DNA from: Rheinheimera sp.
GTDB taxonomy: Bacteria; Pseudomonadota; Gammaproteobacteria; Enterobacterales; Alteromonadaceae
DNA length: 64,000 bases
Assembly: GCA_003482455.1 (NCBI GenBank)
Contig: DMYW01000015.1
Coordinates: forward strand, 1-64,000
Direction of reading: 5' to 3'
Part shown: in pieces, positions 52,897-62,317 of the stretch
Layout: the number at the start of each line of letters is the position of its first letter
Numbering within the stretch: position 1 is the stretch's first letter
Position numbers and translations under genes: made by a program
The notes under the pieces: generated by a model
The model's input: only the letters and a program-made list of their open reading frames with translations
Databases searched by the model: none
What the model was told of the DNA's origin: nothing

Positions 52897-55008
52897 TTAC
52901 TCAAGCAACGATAAAATAAAGCTGTATTCTTCAGCGGTTTCATGCAGACGTTCGAACCGTCCTGACTTACCTCCGTGGCCCGCTTCCATATTGATTTTGA
53001 ACAACAACGGTTGGCTATCTGTTTTCATCGTGCGCAATTTAGCAACCCATTTGGCAGGCTCAAAATATTGCACTTGTGAATCGTGCAAACCAGTCGTCAC
53101 CAACATGGCAGGATACGCTTTCTTCTGCACTTGGTCGTACGGAGAGTACGCCAGCATGTAGTCATAAAAGGTTTTTTGTTTCGGGTTGCCCCACTCGTCA
53201 AATTCGTTGGTCGTGAGTGGAATAGACTCATCCAACATAGTGGTGACGACATCCACAAACGGTACATGGGCCACCATGCCGCGGTACTTTTCACCGGCCA
53301 TATTCGCCACCGCGCCCATCAGCAACCCCCCCGCACTGCCACCCATCGCAAAGACTTTATCTTTGGCAACGTATTTTTGCGCAACCAATGCGTCAGTAAC
53401 GTCAATGAAATCATTGAAAGTATTAACTTTTTTCAACAATTTCCCGTCTTCATACCATTGACGTCCCATTTCTTGTCCGCCTCGAATATGTGCGATCGCA
53501 TAGACAAAACCACGGTCAACCAACGACAACACACTGCTGCGGAAATAGGGGGAGCTGCTCGAGCCATAAGAACCATAGGCATATTGATACAGCGGGGCTT
53601 TGCCATCTTTTTTATAGTTTTTGTGATATAGCAAACTAACAGGAATTTTCTGTCCATCACGTGCCGTGACCCACACGCGTTCAGTGCGGTAATTCGCACG
53701 ATCAAATCCTCCGAGCACCTTCTGCTGTTTTAACAGGGTCTTTTCGCCGGTTTTCATGTTGAGCTCAAATACGGTATTTGGCGTCGTGAGCGAGGTGTAG
53801 GTGTAACGGACGACATCGGTGTTTTGCTGCAGATTATCGGTGGTTACAGCTTCAAACACTGGTTCATCCGATTGTACATAGCTCGCATTTGCTAGATTTT
53901 GCCATGGCAAAATACGCACGCGCCGCACCGCATCAGCACGCTCGTTGAGCACTAAATAGTTGTCAAACACGTTAAAAGAGTCGATCAGCACGTTGGGATC
54001 GGTTGGGATAATCTCTTGCCATTGGTTGCGATCGCCAACCTTGGCATCACTGACTTGCATCACGCGTTGGTTTGGCGCTTGCCAATCTGTCGTGATCACC
54101 CAACGGTCGCCAATATGCTCAGCGTTGTATAAGAAATCGCGCTGCCGTTTGGCGAAGGCTTTAAATGGCTCGGTTGGCTGATTGGCTGGCAGTATATGAA
54201 GGTCGCTCGAAACTGTACTGCCCGCCCAAATCACCACAAACTTTTCATCTTGGCTGTTATCGACACCGATGTAAAAACTGCTGTCTTTTTCTTGGTAAAC
54301 CACCGCATCTTTATTTACTGGCTGGCCTAATTGATGGCGCTTGATGCTCGATGCTAATAAGGTTTGTGGGTTCTTCTCGGCGTAAAACAGATACTGGCCG
54401 TCACTTGACCATGCCAGCGAAGGATCTGCATTAACTATCTGATCAGGCAACAGGCGGCCCGTGGCTAATTCTTTGATTTTTAGCGTGTATTGCCGACGTC
54501 CTGAGGTATCTTCGGCGTATGCTAGATAACGACCATCTGGGCTGATTTTGTAATTGCTTAGTTGGTAGAACTCTTTGCCTTTCGCTAATTCGTTCGCATC
54601 AAGCAATAACTCTTCTTGGTTGGTCTTTAGCGACTTGCGATAAAACCGTGGGTACTGATCGCCCGCTTTGAAGGCATCCCAGTAGGCATAACCATTTTTT
54701 ACCGCAGGCACAGAACTTTGATCTTGTTCTATACGCCCCACCATCTCTTGATATAGCTGATCCGTGGTGCTTTTATAGCGGTCTGCGTAGCCCTTATACC
54801 ATTGATTTTCCGCCGCCAGATATTTCAGCATCTCGGGGTTCTTCCGGCTGTCATCGCGCAACCAATACCAAGGGTCTTGCCGATCACCATTGGGGGATTT
54901 GACTGTGTACGGTTGCTGGGGTGCTACCGGTGCCGGCGCGGCAATACAACTGATCGACGAGGTGAAGCTGAGCATACTGCCTAAAAGTAACTGAGAGAGT
55001 TTGGGCAT
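52897..55008 (-). CDS. Exported oligopeptidase B-like S9 peptidase
   Basis: 703 residues. An N-terminal signal (about 1-22, LLLGSMLSFTSSISCIAAPA) suggests export; classic PtrB is cytoplasmic, so this is an exported relative. The beta-propeller (about 75-425) and hydrolase domain carry the triad Ser558 (GGSAGGLL), Asp643 (HDSQV) and His678 (GHGG). The family cleaves short peptides, often after Arg/Lys. It stands alone. Confidence 0.88.
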   Translation of the reverse strand: MPKLSQLLLGSMLSFTSSISCIAAPAPVAPQQPYTVKSPNGDRQDPWYWLRDDSRKNPEMLKYLAAENQWYKGYADRYKSTTDQLYQEMVGRIEQDQSSVPAVKNGYAYWDAFKAGDQYPRFYRKSLKTNQEELLLDANELAKGKEFYQLSNYKISPDGRYLAYAEDTSGRRQYTLKIKELATGRLLPDQIVNADPSLAWSSDGQYLFYAEKNPQTLLASSIKRHQLGQPVNKDAVVYQEKDSSFYIGVDNSQDEKFVVIWAGSTVSSDLHILPANQPTEPFKAFAKRQRDFLYNAEHIGDRWVITTDWQAPNQRVMQVSDAKVGDRNQWQEIIPTDPNVLIDSFNVFDNYLVLNERADAVRRVRILPWQNLANASYVQSDEPVFEAVTTDNLQQNTDVVRYTYTSLTTPNTVFELNMKTGEKTLLKQQKVLGGFDRANYRTERVWVTARDGQKIPVSLLYHKNYKKDGKAPLYQYAYGSYGSSSSPYFRSSVLSLVDRGFVYAIAHIRGGQEMGRQWYEDGKLLKKVNTFNDFIDVTDALVAQKYVAKDKVFAMGGSAGGLLMGAVANMAGEKYRGMVAHVPFVDVVTTMLDESIPLTTNEFDEWGNPKQKTFYDYMLAYSPYDQVQKKAYPAMLVTTGLHDSQVQYFEPAKWVAKLRTMKTDSQPLLFKINMEAGHGGKSGRFERLHETAEEYSFILSLLE

Positions 55009-55182
55009 AGCAGGTCCTTGAGCTTGTTGTTATGAATTACCGAAAGTTAACACGAAAGATACAAAAGTCACCAGTTCGGTTCAGGCGCTCGGTCGAAAAA
55101 ACCAGTCGAAGCTATTGAATTTGCACAAATGCTGAAACATGGTCCATAGTTGACTAACCATCACTACACACAGGATCAAATC

Positions 55183-55365
55183 ATGGCTCTAATGACAGTC
55201 TCTGAAGTTGCAACCTTCTTAGGCATTCAAGATATTCGAGTAGAACGTTTAGCCCGTGAAAACCTCTTGGTTCCAGCGGCGAAAGATGACAACGGCAAAC
55301 CGATGTTTCAGGAAGATGACGTCAAGCGTTATAAAGTGCTAGCAGAACGACTCGGTGGCATCTAA
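55183..55365 (+). CDS. Small excisionase/MerR-like helix-turn-helix protein
   Basis: 60 residues from the ATG at 55183 (AGGA 7 nt upstream; a TTG at 55150 is less likely). MTVSEVATFLGIQDIRVERL resembles the DNA-binding HTH of excisionase/MerR-type (HTH_17) proteins, and the rest contains the typical 'KPMFQEDDVKRYK' ending of such domains. No target or phage genes lie nearby. Function unknown; it may be a small regulator. Confidence 0.6.
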   Translation: MALMTVSEVATFLGIQDIRVERLARENLLVPAAKDDNGKPMFQEDDVKRYKVLAERLGGI

Positions 55366-55376
55366 ACCATGCCACC
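55354..55376. terminator. Hairpin between convergent genes
   Basis: GGTGGCAT (55354-55361) pairs with ATGCCACC (55369-55376), overlapping the small HTH gene stop codon. No proper T-tract; weak bidirectional terminator. Confidence 0.5.
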
Positions 55377-55384
55377 GCGTCACT

Positions 55385-56260
55385 TTATTCACTAGTCTGC
55401 TGGGCAAAGTTCAACAACGCCTGCCGCGCTAACTTGGTCTTATCTGCAGCTTCAGGTAATGACCGATACCACAACCAGCAAAAGCCACAATATAGCAGTT
55501 TGCAACAAGCGAGCCGTGCGTCCAGCGCAACGGCTGCTTGCGGCCGATATTGCAGGTAATAGTCAAGTAATTGGCTTTGTTCGCGTGCAGATAACTCCAG
55601 ATTGATACACAACGCCGCGAGATCAAAGCAGCTGTCCGCCTGCTGGCAATATTCATAATCGATCAACCACAGCTGTTGATGCTGCAGCAGAATATTCCCA
55701 CTGTGTAAGTCCATATGACATAACACTAAATCGCTTGGCAGCTGGCTCAATTCAGCTGCAGCCACTTGCAAAGCCAACCAACTTTGCTGATCTAATTCAT
55801 CCCAAGCTGTTGTGCTTTTTTCGCGTAACTGCGCCAGATACACGACAGGATCTAACAGAGGCGTTTGCACGCGCAGTCGATGTAATCGCGATAGCTTTTC
55901 CACCAGCTGTAACAATTCGCCGTGATGTAACTCCCAGTCGAAATGGCGGGCGTGGGTTAAAAACTCACTGATCAGGATGCGCTGGTGGTTGTTCAAACAC
56001 AGCGGCGCCGGAGCAACGCCAACGGCGGCAGCGGCATGCTGACAACGCAATTCTTGTTGCCGACATACCCCGGTTACATCAGGACGATAATGTCGTACCA
56101 AATAATGACCACGTTGCGTGTGTACGTAGTAGTTATCATTGGTGGAACTCGCCGCCAGCTTTTGCAGCGCCAGCGGCAAATGGTTGGCGAAAAACTCTAA
56201 CCGTTGGCAAAGATGCCAGATCTGTCGTTCCGCTGCTGTTGTTGGAAGTTGCTGCGCCAT
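55385..56260 (-). CDS. Thiamine-kinase-like aminoglycoside-phosphotransferase-fold protein
   Basis: 291 residues from the ATG at 56260; the frame is open to 56758, but that part is a shadow of the transporter gene. Kinase-like APH fold: STNDNYYVHTQRGHYLVRHY (nucleotide region), catalytic HMDLHSGN and metal site IDYEYCQQADSCFDLA. Its place as the last gene behind a TPP riboswitch, a receptor, a YkoF-like and a PnuC-type gene points to thiamine kinase (ThiK role), giving thiamine phosphate. It overlaps the transporter gene by 64 bp. Confidence 0.8.
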   Translation of the reverse strand: MAQQLPTTAAERQIWHLCQRLEFFANHLPLALQKLAASSTNDNYYVHTQRGHYLVRHYRPDVTGVCRQQELRCQHAAAAVGVAPAPLCLNNHQRILISEFLTHARHFDWELHHGELLQLVEKLSRLHRLRVQTPLLDPVVYLAQLREKSTTAWDELDQQSWLALQVAAAELSQLPSDLVLCHMDLHSGNILLQHQQLWLIDYEYCQQADSCFDLAALCINLELSAREQSQLLDYYLQYRPQAAVALDARLACCKLLYCGFCWLWYRSLPEAADKTKLARQALLNFAQQTSE

Positions 56261-56838
56261 GCCAAGTATCCCGAAGCTGCAATCACGGTGTATATAACAA
56301 AAAGCGCACTGAAAAAATACAAATCTTTTTGCAAATACATATAAATGGATGCGGCATCGATAGCGACCCAGTACAACCAATTCGACACCACTTTGCGCGC
56401 TGTGAGATAAGTCCCGAGCACCGCAAAACAGCTGATTTGTGCGCCAAGCCATGCAAAATCTGTGGTCGTGAACCAAGCCATCACGGCACCAAGCAGCAGA
56501 CCTGCAATGGCAGTGGCGGCAATAAGTTGCAGATGTCGTAGCCATCCCCACTCCACCACTGGTTTTGCTTCGCCTGTGTCTTGTTGCAGTTGATACCAGT
56601 TGCGCCACCCATAAATCGCCATACCTGCGTAATACAGTTGCAACAAGGCATCGGTCAGCAAATTGGCACTGAGCATGATTTGAATGGTCAACAAAGTGCT
56701 GATGAGCGCCGCTGGCCAGCACCACAAACTGTGGCGAATAGCCAGCATGGTGTAGCACAGTGCCATAAGCGTCGCCGCCAGTTCAACACTGGTCTGCAAC
56801 TGCCATTGCTGAACGAGTTCTTGCCAGATGTGCATCAT
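56197..56838 (-). CDS. pnuT: PnuC-family vitamin transporter, probable thiamine transporter PnuT
   Basis: 213 residues, about seven membrane helices. PnuC-family motifs are SLWCWPAALISTLLT (about 38-52) and LQLYYAGMAIYGWRNW (about 67-82). The family moves vitamins by facilitated diffusion and metabolic trapping. Its riboswitch-controlled operon with a downstream kinase marks it as PnuT rather than the nicotinamide riboside form. ATG overlaps the previous stop codon (ATGA). Confidence 0.85.
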   Translation of the reverse strand: MMHIWQELVQQWQLQTSVELAATLMALCYTMLAIRHSLWCWPAALISTLLTIQIMLSANLLTDALLQLYYAGMAIYGWRNWYQLQQDTGEAKPVVEWGWLRHLQLIAATAIAGLLLGAVMAWFTTTDFAWLGAQISCFAVLGTYLTARKVVSNWLYWVAIDAASIYMYLQKDLYFFSALFVIYTVIAASGYLAWRSNFQQQQRNDRSGIFANG

Positions 56839-57083
56839 GGCCGCAAATCACCATGTAAGAACTTACAGACAAACACCACTTTGCCATACCGTTCAAAGGA
56901 CCAACGGATACAACGCTGTAATGCGGCCATCACGACATCGTAATCACCAAACAATTGCGTACTCATGGTGTTGGTCAACACCAACATATCTTGTTCTTTA
57001 TTGAGTTCTTCAATAAACCCTTTGATCGGTTCGATGTAGTCGCTGGTCAGCGGGTATTTACTAATTTCTACCGAAAGTTTCAT
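56835..57083 (-). CDS. YkoF/thiamine-binding-like small protein
   Basis: 82 residues. It resembles one YkoF/MTH1187-type ferredoxin-fold domain: KLSVEISKYPLTSDYIEPIK, LVLTNTMSTQLFGDYDVV and GKVVFVCKFL. YkoF proteins bind thiamine or its pyrimidine part. No signal peptide. Ten bases behind the TonB receptor; its stop overlaps pnuT. Confidence 0.8.
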   Translation of the reverse strand: MKLSVEISKYPLTSDYIEPIKGFIEELNKEQDMLVLTNTMSTQLFGDYDVVMAALQRCIRWSFERYGKVVFVCKFLHGDLRP

Positions 57084-57093
57084 GGTGAACTCC

Positions 57094-59169
57094 TTAGAAT
57101 TGAACGTTTAACGTTACACCAAAGCGACGTGGTTCACCCAATTGTTCGTAGACATGCGCTGTATAGCCGTCGCGTGGATCGTTACCGAAATAAAACCCTT
57201 GCACACCGTATTCGCTATCCAACATGTTGCGGCTCCACAATGACACACTGAGGTTTTCCAGTTGGTAACGCGCTGTCATACTGAGCAAGCTCACTCCGGC
57301 CGCGCGAATGTCTTCGGAATCTGAGTAGTAATACCCTGCTTTACGATTGAATTGAATCGACAAGGTCAATGGATCCATTAATTGGACGTCGCTACCAACA
57401 CCATATTGCCATTGTGGCGCTTGGGCTTGCTCACGGCCTGACTTATCGACACCGTCTTTAGTCACAAAACCAGACATTTCGCTTTCCAACCAAGCGGCGT
57501 TCCACAAGACGCGTACCGCATCGGTTACTTGATAACTGTTTTCAGTTTCCACGCCATAGTTTTTACCCGAGCTGGCGTTGTCGATGTAACCAACAAACTT
57601 AGTGTCTTCGTTGATCCATGCTTTTAACTGCATTTGGTCACGCCACATCGAGAACAAAGCGACGCGGCTAATCAATTTTTGGTCTTGGCTGACGCCTTTG
57701 ACACCAAATTCCGCATTGATTAAGTATTCAGGTGCAAACTCACCTTTTTCTGCCAGAAAAGCGCGAGTGCCAGCTGATAATTGTGTATTGCCTTGCTCAG
57801 CCACCGCTTCACCATTGACGCCACCCACTTTATAGCCGCGAGACAACAGGCCGTACAGCTGGGTGTTGGTGCTGACTTGATAAGCAAGGCTCAGTTTGCC
57901 ACCCCACATCCAATAATCCGTGTCTTTGCTAAACACGCCGCTTTGGTAGGATGCGTTGTAACGCTCCGCACGGGCGCCATATGTCAAGGTCACATCACTG
58001 GCGACTGACTGCTGCTTCTCAGCGTAAACTGCAACATTGCGCCGGCTAAACTCGCTTTGGAAATCGCTATCGAGGTAGGTGTATTTGCGAGTTAAATCAA
58101 TCGACAAATCAGACACGTAGACGCCTGCGGCCCAGGGTGATGCGCTGTTGGCTTTGCTGACAAATCGTTGGTCAACACTCCACAGTTGGCGGTCGCGCAA
58201 GTACAAATCAACCGAGCTGTATTCATCTGGATGCATGCCTTGATACGCCCAGTCTTCGTCATAACCATAGGCGGTATTGGCGTCAACGAAGCTAAACTGC
58301 GTCACGCTGTCCGCTTGCTGCAGACCACGGTAATTCGCTTTAACCGCGCCTGTCCACACATCTTGAGCATCACGACCCGGTTGATCGGACAAGGTCGTGC
58401 GATTGCGATCCAGTGAAAACGCATCATATCCGTTGTTTACATCATGGTGATTAGCAATGAAATCAACGGTGAGATCTGAGTTCACTTCAACGCGACTTTT
58501 CAGATGTAGATTCTGCTCATCGATGTTATTGGTATCGTCACGACGCAAAAATTTGTTGTAGATAAACCCATCAGATTTTTGTAGCTCAGCACTTACCCGT
58601 AGCGCCCATGTATCGGTCAGCGCAGTGTTGGCAACTGCTGTTGCTTGGTAACTATCATAGTTGGCTTTAGTCAGTTGCAATGAACCTTCAGTCGCCATGG
58701 CGGCGTCATTGGTGGTCAGGTTTACCATGCCCGCTAATGCGTTTGAACCAAACCGCGTAGCTTCTGGACCGCGAAAGACTTCCAATTGTTGGTTGTCCGC
58801 CAAACTAATCAAGCCTAGTCCTGAATAATCAATGCCATCGACCAGCACGCCGACGGATGGATTAATACTGTCGACAAATTCGCTGCGCTCACCGATCCCG
58901 CGCATTTGCAAGAAACGTCCACGCGAGGCGCCGGCCGTGAAATTTAGGTTTGGAATTGAATTCAGTAAGTCATCCAGATGCTGTGCCGCTTGACGGTTTT
59001 GCTCCTCGGCAGACATAACAGCAATACTACCCGGCAGTTTTTGTACATTACTGCGGTAAAAATCACCACGAACCTGGATCACCTCAATCGCAGAGGTAGA
59101 AGTTTCTGCAAACGCAACTTGGCAAGATAACGCCAACAGGGAGACTGGGAAAACAGCAAGACAACGCAT
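57094..59169 (-). CDS. TonB-dependent receptor under TPP control, probable thiamine receptor
   Basis: 691 residues. Signal peptide to about VAFAE, TonB-box-like IEVIQVRGDF, plug (about 35-150: NRQAAQHLDDLLNSIPNLNF, LEVFRGPEATRFGSNA) and a barrel ending in RFGVTLNVQF. It is preceded by a TPP riboswitch and followed by thiamine-salvage genes, so thiamine or a derivative is the expected ligand (comparable receptors have been predicted by riboswitch context). GGAG ribosome site 9 nt before the ATG, sequestered in a hairpin. Confidence 0.88.
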   Translation of the reverse strand: MRCLAVFPVSLLALSCQVAFAETSTSAIEVIQVRGDFYRSNVQKLPGSIAVMSAEEQNRQAAQHLDDLLNSIPNLNFTAGASRGRFLQMRGIGERSEFVDSINPSVGVLVDGIDYSGLGLISLADNQQLEVFRGPEATRFGSNALAGMVNLTTNDAAMATEGSLQLTKANYDSYQATAVANTALTDTWALRVSAELQKSDGFIYNKFLRRDDTNNIDEQNLHLKSRVEVNSDLTVDFIANHHDVNNGYDAFSLDRNRTTLSDQPGRDAQDVWTGAVKANYRGLQQADSVTQFSFVDANTAYGYDEDWAYQGMHPDEYSSVDLYLRDRQLWSVDQRFVSKANSASPWAAGVYVSDLSIDLTRKYTYLDSDFQSEFSRRNVAVYAEKQQSVASDVTLTYGARAERYNASYQSGVFSKDTDYWMWGGKLSLAYQVSTNTQLYGLLSRGYKVGGVNGEAVAEQGNTQLSAGTRAFLAEKGEFAPEYLINAEFGVKGVSQDQKLISRVALFSMWRDQMQLKAWINEDTKFVGYIDNASSGKNYGVETENSYQVTDAVRVLWNAAWLESEMSGFVTKDGVDKSGREQAQAPQWQYGVGSDVQLMDPLTLSIQFNRKAGYYYSDSEDIRAAGVSLLSMTARYQLENLSVSLWSRNMLDSEYGVQGFYFGNDPRDGYTAHVYEQLGEPRRFGVTLNVQF

Positions 59170-59179
59170 GTGAAATAAC

Positions 59180-59200
59180 TCCGACGGATAAAAGATCGGA
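59180..59200 (-). promoter_or_regulatory. Ribosome-site-sequestering hairpin of the TPP leader
   Basis: On the minus strand TCCGA (59196-59200) pairs with TCGGA (59180-59184), the latter overlapping the GGAG ribosome site of the receptor. It is a short stem, probably part of the riboswitch expression platform acting on translation. Confidence 0.5.
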
Positions 59201-59228
59201 TCATGCGTGCAGCAAGGAAGTACATAAC

Positions 59229-59306
<78 letters not shown>

Positions 59307-59450
59307 TTTGCGCGGCAGTTTATATCCAAAGAACGCATGCAGCAAGGCGGACCAGCAAATTTCATCAGTTTTCAGCTGGCGTCTTTTTTTTGTTCAGCTA
59401 GGGTTAAGTAGGTGCAAACTGGTTTTGCCACATATAACAAGAGGAAAAAT

Positions 59451-59777
59451 ATGAAGAAGTTGACAACCATCGCCCTGTTTACCTGCCTGTTAACAGCGCC
59501 AGTGGCGTTTGCTGGGGAAGAATCAGATGAAGTCGTTTATTCTACTGAAGGTTATTGTTTGCTCGCCAACGAAGGCGTCTCGAACGAATATCTAGCGGCA
59601 TATGCCCGTAAACTAGGAACCAAACCTTCAAATAAAGTGTGTCGTAGTTTCAAAGAAATCGTCGATGAATCACGGCCAAAAGAATGGGATTACCCAAATG
59701 GTCGTCCATACCCAGGTAGCGTTATTCGTCTGTCTGCAACGCAGGTTGAGATGTTAAAAGCACTGCGTAAGCAGTAA
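59451..59777 (+). CDS. Small secreted protein of unknown function
   Basis: 108 residues from the ATG at 59451 (GAGGAAAA just upstream). Clear signal peptide (MKKLTTIALFTCLLTAPVAFA). The mature part (about 87 residues) is charged, with two Cys (YCLLANE and NKVCRSF) that could form a disulfide. I do not recognise a domain. It precedes an outer-membrane barrel gene by 99 bp. Confidence 0.65.
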   Translation: MKKLTTIALFTCLLTAPVAFAGEESDEVVYSTEGYCLLANEGVSNEYLAAYARKLGTKPSNKVCRSFKEIVDESRPKEWDYPNGRPYPGSVIRLSATQVEMLKALRKQ

Positions 59778-59793
59778 TAATCAACACTTATTT

Positions 59794-59820
59794 GCAAGGG
59801 CTGTCCAATTCAGTCCTTGC
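59794..59820 (+). terminator. Hairpin after the small secreted protein gene
   Basis: GCAAGG-x-CTG pairs with CAG-x-CCTTGC (59794-59803 with 59811-59820, one mismatch). No T-tract; weak terminator or RNA-end protection. Confidence 0.4.
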
Positions 59821-59876
59821 AACCTTCGCCTCATCTAGGTTTAACTGCCTGCACTTGTATAACATGCGGATGTCCA

Positions 59877-61490
59877 GTGCGAAATTTGTCGATTGCTTGG
59901 CTATGCTTATCCTTTGCTGCAACAGCGCAGCCCTGTGTCACGATTGACCACACAGAATTGCCCGCAGGCGAATGGACTGTAGAAAGTATCATCTTTGAAC
60001 GTCACCCGATCTTTGAAACCTCTGCTGAAGAAACTGTATGGTTTCACCGATTTGCCAATCGCTACCATGACATCACCACCGAAAAAACGCTGCGTAACGA
60101 TTTAGTGTTCCGCGAAGGCTCTGTGATAACCGCCCTGCAACTTGCAGAAAACGAACGATTATTGCGTTCGCGCAAGTACCTTCGTAATGCGACGATTGAT
60201 ATTGTCTGTGTTAACTCAAAGACCAAAAGCGTGCAACTAAGGGTACAAACCTGGGATAACTGGTCTTTGCTGCCGAAGATTTCACTTGGCCACAGTGGCG
60301 GTTCCACCAAAACAGGGTTAGGCCTGGCGGAAGACAACTTATTTGGTAGCGGTACTCAAGCACTTGTAGAATATCAATCCGATGCTGAACGCAGTGGCTA
60401 TCAAGTTAAACTCGCGTCCGATAACCTCTTTGGCACTTTTTGGCAAAGCAACGCTCGTTACGCCAGTAATAGCGATGGCGAAAGCTACCAATTCGGCCTG
60501 AGCAAGCCATTTTATCAACTGCAAACGACCAACAGCTACCGCATAGACCTGAACAAGGACATCAAAACAATTGCCGAATATGCCTACGGTGAGGTTTGGC
60601 ACGAATACCAAAGTAAGCTTCAGTCGTTGCAACTAGAGTCAGGCTGGCGGCTTGGTGGAGATGAGCAATGGGCAATGCGCATGTTGACCGGTGCAAATCT
60701 GCAAGACCAACATTTTCAGGTACTCACCGCTGATTTTTTAACTGTACCAGAAAATAGAAACCGCTCAGAGATCTATGTCGCGTGGCAACTGGAGCAGGCT
60801 GCCTATCAAGAACTTAGCAATATCTACCTGTTCAATCGGGTGGAAGATTTGAATTTTGGCTGGCAAGTAAAACTGCAACTAGGTCGGATGGATGCAGCTG
60901 TTGGCGCCTATGACGATGGGTGGCATTTTGTCCTGGATATACAAAAAAACCTGCAGCTGAGCGAGCAAAGTTGGCTGTTTTGGCAAGCTAGCGCAGAGCG
61001 CTGGCAATTCAGCACACTTCCCAACAGCACACGTTGGACGTCAGATCTGCGTTATGTGCAGCATTTAACGGATCGTCAGCAACTGATTGCTACTGCCAGT
61101 GCGCGTTTTGCGGATGATCTAGAACGCGACGAACGCTACACCTTAGGTGGCGACGAGGGGATGCGGGCTTTTCCTTTGTATTACCAGACCGGCAATAAAG
61201 CCGTCACCGGCTCAGTTGAGTACCGCTACATCACCCCTTGGTCTATCTATCAATTGCTAGATGTAGCCTTTGCCAGCTTTGTCGATACGGGCCGCGCGTG
61301 GGATAACCCAGACGCCGCACCAGGTGCAGATTTAGAGCAAACCCTGTACGGCGCCGGAGTAGGCATTCGGCTGCTGCCCAACCATACCAGTCGCGGTAGC
61401 ATGATCAGTATTGATTTAACTCGGCCGTTTTCACAAAATCCGGAATTAAGCGGTTGGCGTTGGCGCGTGATCGCCCGCAAACCCTTCTAG
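59877..61490 (+). CDS. BamA/TamA-like (D15 surface antigen) outer membrane protein
   Basis: 537 residues from the GTG at 59877, chosen because a hydrophobic signal (NLSIAWLCLSFAATAQP) follows directly and GGA lies 6 nt upstream. An N-terminal POTRA-like region (about 35-135, FREGSVITALQLAENERLLR) leads to a 16-strand-type barrel with the D15 motif RAFPLYYQTGNKAVTGSVEY and terminal aromatic. The Omp85 family inserts or moves proteins or lipids across the outer membrane. It has only one POTRA-like unit, unlike BamA (five) or TamA (three), so its role is open. Stop codon shared with mutM on the opposite strand. Confidence 0.75.
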   Translation: MRNLSIAWLCLSFAATAQPCVTIDHTELPAGEWTVESIIFERHPIFETSAEETVWFHRFANRYHDITTEKTLRNDLVFREGSVITALQLAENERLLRSRKYLRNATIDIVCVNSKTKSVQLRVQTWDNWSLLPKISLGHSGGSTKTGLGLAEDNLFGSGTQALVEYQSDAERSGYQVKLASDNLFGTFWQSNARYASNSDGESYQFGLSKPFYQLQTTNSYRIDLNKDIKTIAEYAYGEVWHEYQSKLQSLQLESGWRLGGDEQWAMRMLTGANLQDQHFQVLTADFLTVPENRNRSEIYVAWQLEQAAYQELSNIYLFNRVEDLNFGWQVKLQLGRMDAAVGAYDDGWHFVLDIQKNLQLSEQSWLFWQASAERWQFSTLPNSTRWTSDLRYVQHLTDRQQLIATASARFADDLERDERYTLGGDEGMRAFPLYYQTGNKAVTGSVEYRYITPWSIYQLLDVAFASFVDTGRAWDNPDAAPGADLEQTLYGAGVGIRLLPNHTSRGSMISIDLTRPFSQNPELSGWRWRVIARKPF

Positions 61491-62296
61491 CCTTGGCAAT
61501 GCGCACAAAACACCGTGCTGCGTTGGCCTAAGCGAATTTCCGTCAGAGGATGTTCGCAGACAAGGCATGGTTGTTGGCCCCGACCATACACAAATAGTTC
61601 TTGCTTGAAATACCCAGGCTGTCCGTCGGCGCGACTGAAATCTTTGAGCGTGGTACCACCCTGCTCAATCGCCTGCGCCAAGGTTTTCCTTACCACATTC
61701 GTCAACACTGCGCACTGCGCTAACGTTAATTCGCAGGCGGGTTTTGTCGGGAGAATTCGAGCTTTAAACAAGGCTTCATTGGCGTAGATGTTCCCAACGC
61801 CAACCACCACATGGTTGTCCATCAGCACCAGCTTAATCGCCGCTTTACGTTTCTGACACAGGGCAAACAAGTGTTCAGCGGTAAAGTCGTCTGTCAACGG
61901 CTCTGGCCCAAGCGAATCCAGTAATTCGTGTCCTTCGCCATTGGCTTGCCACAACACAGCGCCAAAGCGGCGCGTATCGTTTAAGCGCAGCAGCTTACCG
62001 TTATCCAGCAGCCAATCCACATGGTCGTGTTTTTGTGCGGGCGTGTCTTGTGGTAGTACTTTGAGATGTCCCGACATTCCCAAGTGGATCAAAATAGTCC
62101 CTGCGGGTAACTGCACCAGCAAATACTTAGCACGGCGCTGTACAGCAAGGATAGGTTGGTCACGCAGCTGGCTAATGATCTCAGGAATAGGCCAACGCAA
62201 CTGCTGGTGTCGCACTATGACTTGCAGCAAGCGGGCATTTTTTAAGTGTGGTTCTATCCCTAAACGAGAGACTTCAACCTCTGGTAATTCAGGCAT
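61487..62296 (-). CDS. mutM: Formamidopyrimidine-DNA glycosylase
   Basis: 269 residues. Removes 8-oxoguanine and other oxidised purines. Catalytic N-terminus PELPEVE (Pro2, Glu3), H2TH region NEALFKARILPTKPA, and C-terminal zinc finger with CLVCEHPL and CAHCQ. The radC-rpmBG-mutM order is conserved. Its TAG shares three bases with the convergent barrel gene stop (CTAG). Confidence 0.97.
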   Translation of the reverse strand: MPELPEVEVSRLGIEPHLKNARLLQVIVRHQQLRWPIPEIISQLRDQPILAVQRRAKYLLVQLPAGTILIHLGMSGHLKVLPQDTPAQKHDHVDWLLDNGKLLRLNDTRRFGAVLWQANGEGHELLDSLGPEPLTDDFTAEHLFALCQKRKAAIKLVLMDNHVVVGVGNIYANEALFKARILPTKPACELTLAQCAVLTNVVRKTLAQAIEQGGTTLKDFSRADGQPGYFKQELFVYGRGQQPCLVCEHPLTEIRLGQRSTVFCAHCQG

Positions 62297-62317
62297 TCCC
62301 GGCTCCTTTTGTATTCA

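Noticed and set aside
56261..56758. N-terminal extension of the kinase frame
   Set aside because: It lies in another frame of the PnuC-type gene; the kinase homology begins near the ATG at 56260.
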